A stretch of DNA of 64,000 bases from Candidatus Kryptonium thompsonii. GTDB taxonomy: Bacteria > Bacteroidota > Ignavibacteria > Kryptoniales > Kryptoniaceae. Below are positions 45,175-53,342 of this stretch, piece by piece. The position numbers and the translations under genes were made by a program. The stretch covers positions 1-64,000 of the forward strand of contig LDXX01000001.1 of assembly GCA_001442925.1 (NCBI GenBank), read 5' to 3'. Under the pieces are notes generated by a model. The model did not search any database and was not told the origin of the DNA. It was given only the letters and a program-made list of their open reading frames with translations. Every line of letters begins with the position of its first letter. Position 1 is the stretch's first letter.

Positions 45175-45831
45175 CCCTTCTTTATATCTTCCATGCTTTA
45201 TCACCTTGCCCTCAACGATATAGATGACATCCTCTCCAATGTTTGTGGCAAGATCTGCGATTCTCTCAAGATTTCTTGATATCCTTTCCAAGTGGAGTGC
45301 TCTTTCAATTGTCGTGGGGTCTGAAATCATATAAGTTACAAGTTCACGCAAAATCTGATCACGATAGGCATCAACTACATCATCCCTTTCACATACGCTT
45401 TTGGCAAGCTTTGGATCATTTTTAATAAAGGAATCAATGCTGTCCTTTAGCATTCGCATTGTTTCCTCTGCCATCTTAGGTAAATCGATCAATGGTTTCA
45501 CCATAGGCCTTTCGATCAAAAACAAAGCGCTTTCGGATATATTCTCAGCCATGTCCGCAATTCTTTCAAGGTCATTGTTCATCTTTAAAATCATTATTAT
45601 CGTTCTCAAATCCTGCGCCGTAGGCTGAAATCTTGCAATTAAATTGATACACATTTCATCTATCTCAATTTCAGCTTCATTTGTTCTCGGCTCATCAATT
45701 TGTATCACTTCAAGGAGAAGTGCTTTATCTTTGTTTATAAGCCCACGGATGCTTTTCTCAATCATGCTTTCGACGAGATTCCCTTGCTCAATGATTTTTT
45801 CTTTGAGTTTATTTAACTTTTCATAAAACAT
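45163..45831 (-). CDS. phoU: Phosphate-signalling regulator PhoU
   Basis: Links phosphate import (PstSCAB) to the PhoR kinase and dampens PhoB activation. The protein is 222 residues, an all-helical duplicated fold: EIDEMCINLIARFQPTAQDLRTIIMILKMNNDLERIADMAENI in the first repeat and ERISRNLERIADLATNIGEDVIYI in the second, with the characteristic ERIAD segment twice. It is the last gene of the phosphate operon and ends in a hairpin shared with the convergent cytochrome gene. Confidence 0.95.
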   Translation of the reverse strand: MFYEKLNKLKEKIIEQGNLVESMIEKSIRGLINKDKALLLEVIQIDEPRTNEAEIEIDEMCINLIARFQPTAQDLRTIIMILKMNNDLERIADMAENISESALFLIERPMVKPLIDLPKMAEETMRMLKDSIDSFIKNDPKLAKSVCERDDVVDAYRDQILRELVTYMISDPTTIERALHLERISRNLERIADLATNIGEDVIYIVEGKVIKHGRYKEGEGA

Positions 45832-45852
45832 AAATTTTCACCCCACGTTATT

Positions 45853-46626
45853 TTATCCAATTTTACCGGTTAGAAACTCCTCCGTCTTTTCATGGGAGGG
45901 CCTTGTAAAGATGACATCGGTTGGGCCATATTCAACTAATTCACCAAGATACATAAAAGCGACATAATCAGAAATTCGTCCAGCTTGACCGACATTATGG
46001 GTTACGATTACTATCGTCACTGTATCTTTTAATTGTTCAATTAACTCTTCAATTTTTGCAGTTGCAACAGGATCAAGCGCCGATGTTGGCTCATCTAAAA
46101 GTATGATATCCGGCTTCATCGCCAAAGCTCTTGCAATGCACAATCTCTGCTGCTGTCCACCCGATAAAAATGTTCCTTTTTTGCGGAGACGATCTTTCAC
46201 CTCATCCCAAAGCGAAACTTTTTTCAAACTTTCTTCAACTATTTCATCCGCCTCGCTTTTTTTAAGCTTTATCCCATTTAATATGTATCCAGCTATAACA
46301 TTTTCATATATGCTCATAGTTGGAAAGGGATTTGGCTTCTGAAAAACCATTCCGATTTTCCTTCTCACCAACATCGGATCAACTGAATAAACATCGATTA
46401 TCTCGTTCGAGTTCTCAATCAATAAAACTTTACCTTCGACTTTTGCCTTCGGGGATAATTCATGCATTCTATTGAAACAGCGTATGAGCGTAGTTTTACC
46501 GCAACCGGACGGACCCATAATTGCTGTTATCTTATTCCTGATAATTGAAAGGTTTACATTTTTCACAACGATGTGCTCATCATAAGAAGCGGTTAAATTT
46601 TCAGTTTTTAAAACTATATCGCTCAT
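45853..46626 (-). CDS. pstB: Phosphate ABC transporter ATP-binding protein
   Basis: The ATPase of the high-affinity phosphate importer. Walker A GPSGCGKTT, the family-typical RCFNRMHEL after it, the Q-loop GMVFQKPNPFPTMSIYENV, signature LSGGQQQRLCIARALA, Walker B IILLDEPTSALDP and switch His in VTHNVGQA. Length 257 is standard. It is cotranscribed with pstA upstream (32-base gap) and phoU downstream (21-base gap). Confidence 0.97.
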   Translation of the reverse strand: MSDIVLKTENLTASYDEHIVVKNVNLSIIRNKITAIMGPSGCGKTTLIRCFNRMHELSPKAKVEGKVLLIENSNEIIDVYSVDPMLVRRKIGMVFQKPNPFPTMSIYENVIAGYILNGIKLKKSEADEIVEESLKKVSLWDEVKDRLRKKGTFLSGGQQQRLCIARALAMKPDIILLDEPTSALDPVATAKIEELIEQLKDTVTIVIVTHNVGQAGRISDYVAFMYLGELVEYGPTDVIFTRPSHEKTEEFLTGKIG

Positions 46627-46658
46627 TTTTTAATTTTAAATTATTTTGGGTAAGTGCT

Positions 46659-47486
46659 TCACCTTCGGCTCAGCAATCTTGTGATTATATTTAAAGATAA
46701 AACAAAAAGAACCAATATGCAAGATGCACCCCATGCTTTTGCCCACCATTCCTCGTAAGGGCTCACAGCATAAGTGAAAATCAAAAGGGGCATCGCACTG
46801 ATTGGCTTTAGGATGTCAAAGTTTAAAAATGGATTTCCAAAAGCAGTGAAAAGTAATGGCGCTGTTTCACCGGCTATCCTCGCAACCCCTGTAAGTATTC
46901 CAGTCAGTATACCGCTTAATCCAGCTGGAATTATCACTTTCAAAATTGTCCTGTAATAAGGGACACCAAGTGCAAGCGACGCTTCTTTTATCTCACGTGG
47001 GATTAATTTTAAAATTTCCTCGGTTGATTTTATGACCAAAGGCAACATCATTATTCCAAGTGCTACACCACCTGAAAGAGCTGAAAAATGTCCCATCGGT
47101 TTAACAACCCATAAATATGCAATTATTCCAATTACAATTGATGGAACACCCTGCAAAATTTCAGATACAAGCCGTGAGAAGAAAGCAATCCTACCCTCCG
47201 AACGCTCGGCAAGATACACACCAACTAAAATGCCGAATGGAACAGATAAAATTAAAGCCATAATAACCAGCATCGCTGTCCCAACGATGGCATTTAAAAT
47301 TCCACCGCCGGGCTCACCAACTGGTTTTGGAAGCGAAGTCAAAAATTCCCAATTGATGACCGAAATGCCGTTTTTTATGATAAAGTAAAGAACAAGCAAA
47401 AATGGTATGGTTGAAAGTATAACTATCAATGTCAAAATGACTGAAATGATCTTGCTTTTGATTATCCTGAACAAATACCTTTTCAT
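46659..47486 (-). CDS. pstA: Phosphate ABC transporter permease PstA
   Basis: One of two inner-membrane permease halves of the phosphate importer. About six hydrophobic segments (LILTLIVILSTIPFLLVLYFII first), GGGILNAIVGTAMLV, the PFGILVGVYLAE segment, and the EAA loop (EIKEASLALGVPYYRTILKVIIPAGLSGI) where it docks PstB. It is preceded by pstC after a 2-base gap and is followed by pstB. Length 275 is normal. Confidence 0.95.
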   Translation of the reverse strand: MKRYLFRIIKSKIISVILTLIVILSTIPFLLVLYFIIKNGISVINWEFLTSLPKPVGEPGGGILNAIVGTAMLVIMALILSVPFGILVGVYLAERSEGRIAFFSRLVSEILQGVPSIVIGIIAYLWVVKPMGHFSALSGGVALGIMMLPLVIKSTEEILKLIPREIKEASLALGVPYYRTILKVIIPAGLSGILTGILTGVARIAGETAPLLFTAFGNPFLNFDILKPISAMPLLIFTYAVSPYEEWWAKAWGASCILVLFVLSLNIITRLLSRR

Positions 47487-47488
47487 TT

Positions 47489-48382
47489 TTAATGTTGCAA
47501 TTTCTTTAGAATAAATCTCCCGATCAAGTTTACAACTGTTGTGATTATAAACAGAGTCAATCCAAGATACATAAGGCTTGAGAGATAAACCTCACCTGTG
47601 GCTTCTGTGAACTCATTCGCTATCACGCTTGCTATCGTGTTTCCGGGGCTAAATATGTTTTCGGGGATGCCATGATAATTCCCTATGACCATTGTAACTG
47701 CCATTGTCTCACCGAGCGCACGACCCAACGATAAAATTATCCCAGCTGTGATCCCAGACCTTGCGTAAGGAAGCATAACCTTTTTTATCATCTCCCATCG
47801 TGTTGCCCCGAGGGCATAAGCAGCTTCTTTAAGTTCATTTGGGACAAGCCTCATCGCATCTTTACCAATTGAACCAGAATAAGGCAATATCATAAATGCA
47901 AGAATTAACGATGCAGTTAAGATGCCAACTCCATAAGGTGGGATTTCAAATTTCATCTCCACCTCGCGAACAATTGGAACAAGAAAAAATAAACCCCAAA
48001 AGCCAAGCACAACCGATGGAACGCCAGCGATCAACTCCGTCAAATATCTTAAAACTTCAGCGAAAAATCCCTTTTGAAAGTATTCACCAAGAACAATGCT
48101 TATCGCTATTGAAAATGGAAGAGAAATGGCAAGCGCTATAAATGATGTTAAAAGTGTCCCATAAATAAATGGCAATGCTCCAAATTCCTCTTGAACGGGA
48201 TCCCACTCAGCTTTTGCGAAAAAAGATAAACCAAATTTTTTTAAAGACACTAATGACGCATTAAACAAACTTAAAAAGAAACCAACCCCAAGAATTATCA
48301 ATAAAACAGCGGAAATAGTAAGGATCAGATTAAATAAAGTATCTTTACTTAATCCCAACTTCTTTATAAACTGGTTTGCCAT
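47489..48382 (-). CDS. pstC: Phosphate ABC transporter permease PstC
   Basis: The second permease half. Six hydrophobic segments, the PFSIAISIVLGEYF segment, ELIAGVPSVVLGFWGLFFLVP, a NELKEAAYALGATRWEMIKKVMLPYARSGI EAA-like docking loop (split by me into short parts for reading), and LGRALGETMAVTMVIGN. The 5' end overlaps the pstS 3' end by 38 bases in another frame, so the two may be translationally coupled. ATG 48382 is the only good start visible. Confidence 0.95.
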   Translation of the reverse strand: MANQFIKKLGLSKDTLFNLILTISAVLLIILGVGFFLSLFNASLVSLKKFGLSFFAKAEWDPVQEEFGALPFIYGTLLTSFIALAISLPFSIAISIVLGEYFQKGFFAEVLRYLTELIAGVPSVVLGFWGLFFLVPIVREVEMKFEIPPYGVGILTASLILAFMILPYSGSIGKDAMRLVPNELKEAAYALGATRWEMIKKVMLPYARSGITAGIILSLGRALGETMAVTMVIGNYHGIPENIFSPGNTIASVIANEFTEATGEVYLSSLMYLGLTLFIITTVVNLIGRFILKKLQH

Positions 48383-49406
48383 TGTATGTGATTGATTTAA
48401 TTATCTTTTCAGCCAATTTCACCGCATTATTGGGTAGTTTCGCGTAATCTAGCGGTTCAGTATATTTTTGTCCATCGTGTATCATCCACCAAAGTAGTTT
48501 AACAAGTTGCTTTGCTCTTTCAAGACTTCTGTTTTTGTAGTTTTGCTCTTTATAGACGAGTATCCAAGTATAACTGCTTATCGGATATCCATCTGGAGCA
48601 TCTGTATCAGTGATTGAAACCCTCGTGTCTTCTGGAATATTTGCTGCGCCAGCGAGTGTAATACTGGATAAATCAGGCTTTATAAACTTACCACTCTTAT
48701 TCTTTACTAAAGCCACTGGAAGTTTATTCTGTTTTGCGTAAATTAACTCGACATAACCTATGCTTCCAGGTATCTGTTTAACTAATCCCGTCACACCTTC
48801 ATTTCCCTTTCCACCAAGTCCGACAGGCCATGCTACAGATGTGCCACGCCCCACTTTCGTCGCCCACTCTTGGCTTACCTTTGACAAGTAATCGACGAAA
48901 ACAAAAGTAGTCCCACTGCCATCTGACCTGTGAACGACAGTTATATTTTTATCCGGTAACTTCACCCCAGGGTTTAAGCTTACAATCTTTGGATCATTCC
49001 ATTTCTTTATCTTTCCAAGAAAAATATCAGCTATAACATCGGGTGTAAGCTTTAACTCGGGATTTCCGGGCAAATTATATGTTATAACAACAGCACCAAG
49101 ACAAATCGGTATGTGAAGAACTGGAGAATCATATTCCTTAAGTTGTTCGTCAGAAAGAAAAGCATCAGATGCGCCGAAATCAACCGTCTTTTCCTTCAAT
49201 TGCCTTATCCCGCCACCTGAACCAATTGACTGATAGTTTACCTTGATACCTGTTTCTTTATAGTAAGCGTCAAACATCTTCGAATACAGAACATATGGGA
49301 AAGTTGCTCCAGCACCAAGTAATTCTTTATCCTGGGATATTAAAAGTGATGGGGTTAAAAGGAGGGAAAAGATGAGGATAAAAAGAATTGATTTTAGGGT
49401 TTTCAT
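48345..49406 (-). CDS. pstS: Phosphate-binding periplasmic protein PstS
   Basis: Captures inorganic phosphate for the importer. ATG 49406 gives a good signal peptide (LKSILFILIFSLLLTPSLLIS), so the upstream ATG (49451) is rejected. The mature protein begins LLGAGATFPYVLYSKMFD, then SIGSGGGIRQLKEKTVDFGASDAFLSDEQ (phosphate-site loops), VVHRSDGSGTTFVFVDYLS and GYVELIYA. Length 353 is normal. A Pho box lies about 50 bases upstream. It is the first pst gene after phoR. Confidence 0.96.
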   Translation of the reverse strand: MKTLKSILFILIFSLLLTPSLLISQDKELLGAGATFPYVLYSKMFDAYYKETGIKVNYQSIGSGGGIRQLKEKTVDFGASDAFLSDEQLKEYDSPVLHIPICLGAVVITYNLPGNPELKLTPDVIADIFLGKIKKWNDPKIVSLNPGVKLPDKNITVVHRSDGSGTTFVFVDYLSKVSQEWATKVGRGTSVAWPVGLGGKGNEGVTGLVKQIPGSIGYVELIYAKQNKLPVALVKNKSGKFIKPDLSSITLAGAANIPEDTRVSITDTDAPDGYPISSYTWILVYKEQNYKNRSLERAKQLVKLLWWMIHDGQKYTEPLDYAKLPNNAVKLAEKIIKSITYNGKPVYKEVGIK

Positions 49407-49457
49407 TGAGTGAATTCGTTTGTTTTTAATTGTCTCATTCAAAATTAGCAAACAAAA

Positions 49458-49495
49458 GTTAAAACTTGGTTAAAGAAATGTTAAAAAATTGTTAA
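49458..49495 (-). promoter_or_regulatory. Pho box: four TTAAC repeats with an 11-base period
   Basis: On the minus strand TTAAC occurs at 49495, 49484, 49473 and 49462 (5' ends), exactly 11 bases apart. This is the direct-repeat layout to which PhoB/PhoP-type regulators bind, on one helix face. It lies 52-89 bases before the pstS ATG and overlaps the phoR stop. A TAATTT about a turn downstream could be the -10 element. Confidence 0.75.
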
Positions 49496-50865
49496 GGCAA
49501 AGGTTTAAAATTTTTATCTTTCTTTACAGGGAGTAAAATTTCAAACTTCGTTCCAACCCCCACTTTGCTTTCAACATTTATTTTCCCGTTATACATCAAA
49601 ACTATATGCTTCACAATTGATAATCCAAGCCCCGTGCCACCACTTTGCCTTGACCTTGATTTATCCACGACATAGAATCTTTCAAATATCCTCGGCAGAT
49701 GCTCTCTCGGAATGCCTATACCTGTGTCCTCAATTGTTATTTTTATTGCGTCGGGTTCTTTTTTAGAGAATTCGCTGTATGGTTCAACTTTAATTTTTAT
49801 GCCCCCTTTTTCAGTATATTTTATCGCATTATCGATAAGATTTGAAAGCATCTGCTCAATTCTGTAAGGGTCAGCCCAGAATGTTGGAATCTCATCTGAT
49901 ATATCAACTTGACAATATAATTTTTTGTCTTTCAGATTTTTCTCGTACATTTTTAAAATTTCATTTACCATCTTTTTAAAGTCAATTCTTTCCTCCTCAA
50001 GTTTGATTCCGTATTCAACTTCGGAAAGGATTAAAAGGTCGTTTATAATTCTGATTAATCTATCGACATTTCTTTTCACTGGCTCAAGAAAGATCAAAAT
50101 CTCTCGTGCCTGTTTCGACCTTCGTCCAAATTTTTCAAGTTCCTCTTCAATCGTTTCAATGTATCCCTTTATGTTTGAAAGCGGAGTTTTCAACTCATGT
50201 GAGATATTTTCAACCAACTCTTTTTTTATCTCCGCAAGCTCCTTAACAGAGCTCATATCGTTGAAGATGACAAAAATTTCATCCTCTTTATTTTTGAAAG
50301 CACTTGCCTGAAAAACTTTCCCATCAAACTTGATCTCCCGAGAAAATATTTCATGCTCCCTTGATTTACCAACCTCAAGGGCATTTTTTATAAAATCAAT
50401 CAACTCAAAATCCCGAAGGATTTCCCAATAAAACTTTTCACTTTCTTTAAATTCATCCGTTTGAATTAAAACCCCAACTTTTGAAAAAGTTTCAACAAAT
50501 CTATCGTTGTAAAATTTTACTTTCCCTTTATCATCAAGGATTAAAATAGCATTTGGTAAAAATTCGATGATATCCCTGAATTTTTTCTCACTTTCTTCAA
50601 ACATCTTTTGAAGTTTTTCATATTCAGCGAGCAACTTTTCAAGACCTTTGGTTGGCTCGTATAAAGCAATTTCATCGATTGATAATTTTTTTTGAGTGAA
50701 AAACTTTCTGATTTTTTTATCAAGTTCATATATTGGTTTAACAAAATTCTTCAAGCACCACAGCAAGAATATAATCGTAAGTATCACTCCTACAGTTGGC
50801 TTGAGAATTAGCAAAGCTACCGTGAGCGTTCCAAATATTAAAAATGTTATCAAAAGGTTTTTCAT
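49492..50865 (-). CDS. phoR: Phosphate-sensing histidine kinase PhoR
   Basis: A 457-residue membrane kinase. Two adjacent short hydrophobic segments (residues ~4-38) anchor it, as in PhoR; a charged linker and PAS domain (~90-200, IIEFLPNAILILDDKGKV) follow; then HisKA with NISHELKTPLSNIKGYIE, and HATPase with SNLIDNAIKYTEKGG, DTGIGIPREHLPRIFERF and GGTGLGLSIVKHIV. It phosphorylates PhoB when phosphate is low. It ends in the pst Pho box. The gene starts 6 bases after phoB. Confidence 0.94.
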   Translation of the reverse strand: MKNLLITFLIFGTLTVALLILKPTVGVILTIIFLLWCLKNFVKPIYELDKKIRKFFTQKKLSIDEIALYEPTKGLEKLLAEYEKLQKMFEESEKKFRDIIEFLPNAILILDDKGKVKFYNDRFVETFSKVGVLIQTDEFKESEKFYWEILRDFELIDFIKNALEVGKSREHEIFSREIKFDGKVFQASAFKNKEDEIFVIFNDMSSVKELAEIKKELVENISHELKTPLSNIKGYIETIEEELEKFGRRSKQAREILIFLEPVKRNVDRLIRIINDLLILSEVEYGIKLEEERIDFKKMVNEILKMYEKNLKDKKLYCQVDISDEIPTFWADPYRIEQMLSNLIDNAIKYTEKGGIKIKVEPYSEFSKKEPDAIKITIEDTGIGIPREHLPRIFERFYVVDKSRSRQSGGTGLGLSIVKHIVLMYNGKINVESKVGVGTKFEILLPVKKDKNFKPLP

Positions 50866-50871
50866 TTGGGT

Positions 50872-51564
50872 CTATTCAATTTCAATTTTATATCCCATTC
50901 CACGAACGCTTTTTATTAACTTTCCCGCTTTTCCAAGTTTATCTCTTAACTTTTTTATGTGCACATCAACAGTCCGATCGATCACCGATTTTTTAACTCC
51001 CCATATAGCATCTAAAAGTTGCTCCCTGGAGAAAACCCAACCCGGCTTTTTTGCAAGATGTTTGAGTATCTTGAACTCAGTCAGCGTTAAATCAACTTTC
51101 TTACCTTCAACATACACCTCCATTTTGTTTACATCGATCACTATTTTATCCCCAACTTTAAGTATCTCTTCCTCTGTTGTTTCTTCCTCAGATGTTCTTC
51201 TCAAAACTGCCTTCACTCTTGCTATCAGTTCACGGGGTGAAAATGGCTTCGTTATATAATCATCTGCCCCCAGCTCAAGTCCAACGATCTTGTCCGTTTC
51301 TTCAATTTTCGCCGTCAAAATTATGATCGGAAGCTTTGCAGTTGATGGATTACTTCTTAACACTTTGCAAATTTCAAGGCCATCCATGTCAGGCAACATC
51401 AAGTCAAGGATTAAAACATCCGGCATATCGGTTGAGAGATACCTGAAGAAAGATTCGCCATCTGTAAATTTTTTTGGTTTAAATCCAGCCTTCTGAACAT
51501 GAAGTGCTATCAGTTCAAGTATATCTTTATCATCTTCAATTATCGCTATTGTTTTTCCGTTCAT
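50872..51564 (-). CDS. phoB: Phosphate response regulator PhoB
   Basis: A 230-residue OmpR/PhoB-family regulator. The receiver has IIEDDKDI (acidic pair), LILDLMLPDMDG (phospho-acceptor Asp), LTAKIEETDK and the ADDYITKPFSPRELIARV segment. The winged-helix domain shows LTEFKILKHLAKKPGWVFSR, VDVHIKKLRDKLG and IKSVRGMGYKIE. With phoR and pst genes next, it is taken as PhoB rather than another OmpR member, and would bind the Pho box before pstS. It starts 3 bases after the DmpA-type gene. Confidence 0.95.
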   Translation of the reverse strand: MNGKTIAIIEDDKDILELIALHVQKAGFKPKKFTDGESFFRYLSTDMPDVLILDLMLPDMDGLEICKVLRSNPSTAKLPIIILTAKIEETDKIVGLELGADDYITKPFSPRELIARVKAVLRRTSEEETTEEEILKVGDKIVIDVNKMEVYVEGKKVDLTLTEFKILKHLAKKPGWVFSREQLLDAIWGVKKSVIDRTVDVHIKKLRDKLGKAGKLIKSVRGMGYKIEIE

Positions 51565-51567
51565 ATT

Positions 51568-52731
51568 TCACCTTAACTTAAATTTTTTATCATAATTAAG
51601 GACATTGTATTTCTTCAAAATTTCCATAACTTTGTCTATTGGTATCGCCTCAACTTTTCTGCCCTTGTATCCTGTCATTGTTTTGGCTTTTAACAATGAG
51701 TTGTAAATGGCTTCTTCCGTAGCTTCGACAACTGCCTGAAATAGCGGGGAAAGGGCGGGATTTGGTAAAACTTCTATCGTTTGCGGTCGATAATCATCGG
51801 TTGATTTAACTCTACAATTTGGATTTGTTGAAAAGGCTATAACATAGTCACCACTTCCATTTGTTGAAGGTGAACCCGTTCGTGCGAGCCCAAGCATTGC
51901 CCTTTTGGCAAGTCGTTTCAATTGGTGTGGCATAAGTGGAGCATCGGTGGCAACCACAATAATTATTGAACCATCCGCCTTTTCAAGCTCATCTTTCAAA
52001 TAATATTTTCCAAGCTCAAGTCCAACGGGAGCGCCGTTTATAGTTAAAATTCCGCCGAAATTTGTCTGCACCAAAACCCCAACCGTCCATCCACCAAGGT
52101 TTTTCGGCAGAACCCTTGACGCAGTTCCAATCCCGCCCTTCCAACCAAATGCAATTGTCCCAGTTCCCGCCCCGACTGATCCCTCTTCAACCTCACCGGA
52201 ACTAGCCGAGTTAATCGCATCAAGGACATCTTGATATGTTATCACCCTATCTTGAATTTTGTTCAAATGGCCATCGTTTGTCTCGCCGACGACGGGATTA
52301 ACCGAGCGAATTTCACCCCCAGATTTTTCAAGCGTATATTGAATCAAAGCATCTGCAACTTTTGGAACTGCGAGCGTATTTGTCAGCGCAATTGGCGTCT
52401 CAAGCTCCCCAAGCTCTTCGATTTGCGTCGAACCTGCAAATTTCCCAAAGGCATTCCCAGCGTAAAAAGCGCACGGGACTTTATCTTTGAAGATGTCACC
52501 TTCATGTGGGATTATAACCGTGACCCCAGTTCTTATGCTGTCCCCCATTATTATCGTCTTGTGCCCAACTTTAACTCCCTTTACATCGGTGATGGCATTG
52601 TATTTTCCGGTCGGTAAAATCCCAACTACAATTCCAAGCTCCCTCGCCCTGAACCTTTTTTCAGTTTCCTGTGGGATCATGTTTGATGTAAAAATTTGTT
52701 GAAAAAGAATTAACAAAAATAAAATTCTCAT
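51568..52731 (-). CDS. P1-family (DmpA/DAP-type) aminopeptidase, exported
   Basis: A 387-residue Ntn-hydrolase of MEROPS family S58. A signal peptide (RILFLLILFQQIFTS) points to the periplasm. RARELGIVVGILPTGKYNAITDVKGVKVGH is the family start; TIAFGWKGGIGTASRVLP and TNGSGDYVIAFST are core parts, the latter with the Gly-Ser where self-cleavage releases the N-terminal Ser nucleophile. It likely removes D-Ala or other N-terminal residues, or esters, from peptides. It overlaps ubiX by four bases. Confidence 0.92.
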   Translation of the reverse strand: MRILFLLILFQQIFTSNMIPQETEKRFRARELGIVVGILPTGKYNAITDVKGVKVGHKTIIMGDSIRTGVTVIIPHEGDIFKDKVPCAFYAGNAFGKFAGSTQIEELGELETPIALTNTLAVPKVADALIQYTLEKSGGEIRSVNPVVGETNDGHLNKIQDRVITYQDVLDAINSASSGEVEEGSVGAGTGTIAFGWKGGIGTASRVLPKNLGGWTVGVLVQTNFGGILTINGAPVGLELGKYYLKDELEKADGSIIIVVATDAPLMPHQLKRLAKRAMLGLARTGSPSTNGSGDYVIAFSTNPNCRVKSTDDYRPQTIEVLPNPALSPLFQAVVEATEEAIYNSLLKAKTMTGYKGRKVEAIPIDKVMEILKKYNVLNYDKKFKLR

Positions 52732-53342
52732 TCTTCCTCACCCCATTTTTTGTAGAGGTTATGTTCAACTTTAAATAGGGACAAAACTTTACCGGCGATG
52801 AAGTCAGCAAGATCTTCAAATGTTTTAGGCTTTTGATAAAAAGCGGGAGAAGCTGGCAAGATCTTTGCGCCAGCTTGAGCAAGCGTGAGCATATTCTGGA
52901 TGTGAATTAAGTTTAAAGGCGTCTCCCTGAAGACAAGGACAAGCAGGCGATTTTCCTTCAAACAAACATCTGCCGAGCGCTCTATCAAGTTTGAAGAAAT
53001 TCCGCTGGCAACACCCGAAAGCGTCTTGACTGAACACGGAACTATGACCATCCCCTCGGTCTCAAATGATCCGCTTGATATCCTCGCCGTCAAATCCCTG
53101 AAGTTATACTTTATAATGGTTCCATTCCCAACATCAGAACCGAACATTGCACTGAAGACTTCCATTGGCTCTGTATTTTTTAAATCGATCCCACATTCAT
53201 CCTTCAAAACGAAATTTCCATAATCGGAAACGATGAGATGAATTTCAAAACCGTGGATCAAAAATGCTCTTATAGTTCTTACAGCGTAAATTCCACCACT
53301 TGCGCCTGTGACGCCTATTATCACTCTTCGTTTACTGGACAT
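52728..53342 (-). CDS. ubiX: Flavin prenyltransferase UbiX
   Basis: Makes prenylated FMN, the cofactor for UbiD decarboxylases. The 204-residue protein has IIGVTGASGGIYAVRTIRAF at the N-terminus, GSFETEGMVIVPCSVKTLSGVASGI (FMN-binding), and SADVCLKENRLLVLVFRETPLNLIHIQNML, which carries the prenyl-site residues. No ubiD lies in the window. The ATG overlaps the membrane protein gene's stop (4 bp and more). Confidence 0.95.
   Translation of the reverse strand: MSSKRRVIIGVTGASGGIYAVRTIRAFLIHGFEIHLIVSDYGNFVLKDECGIDLKNTEPMEVFSAMFGSDVGNGTIIKYNFRDLTARISSGSFETEGMVIVPCSVKTLSGVASGISSNLIERSADVCLKENRLLVLVFRETPLNLIHIQNMLTLAQAGAKILPASPAFYQKPKTFEDLADFIAGKVLSLFKVEHNLYKKWGEEE

Noticed and set aside
50696-51259. 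A 187-codon plus-strand frame
   Set aside because: It lies antisense to phoR and phoB, whose motifs are complete; its composition is Ser/Ile-rich, typical of an antisense shadow.
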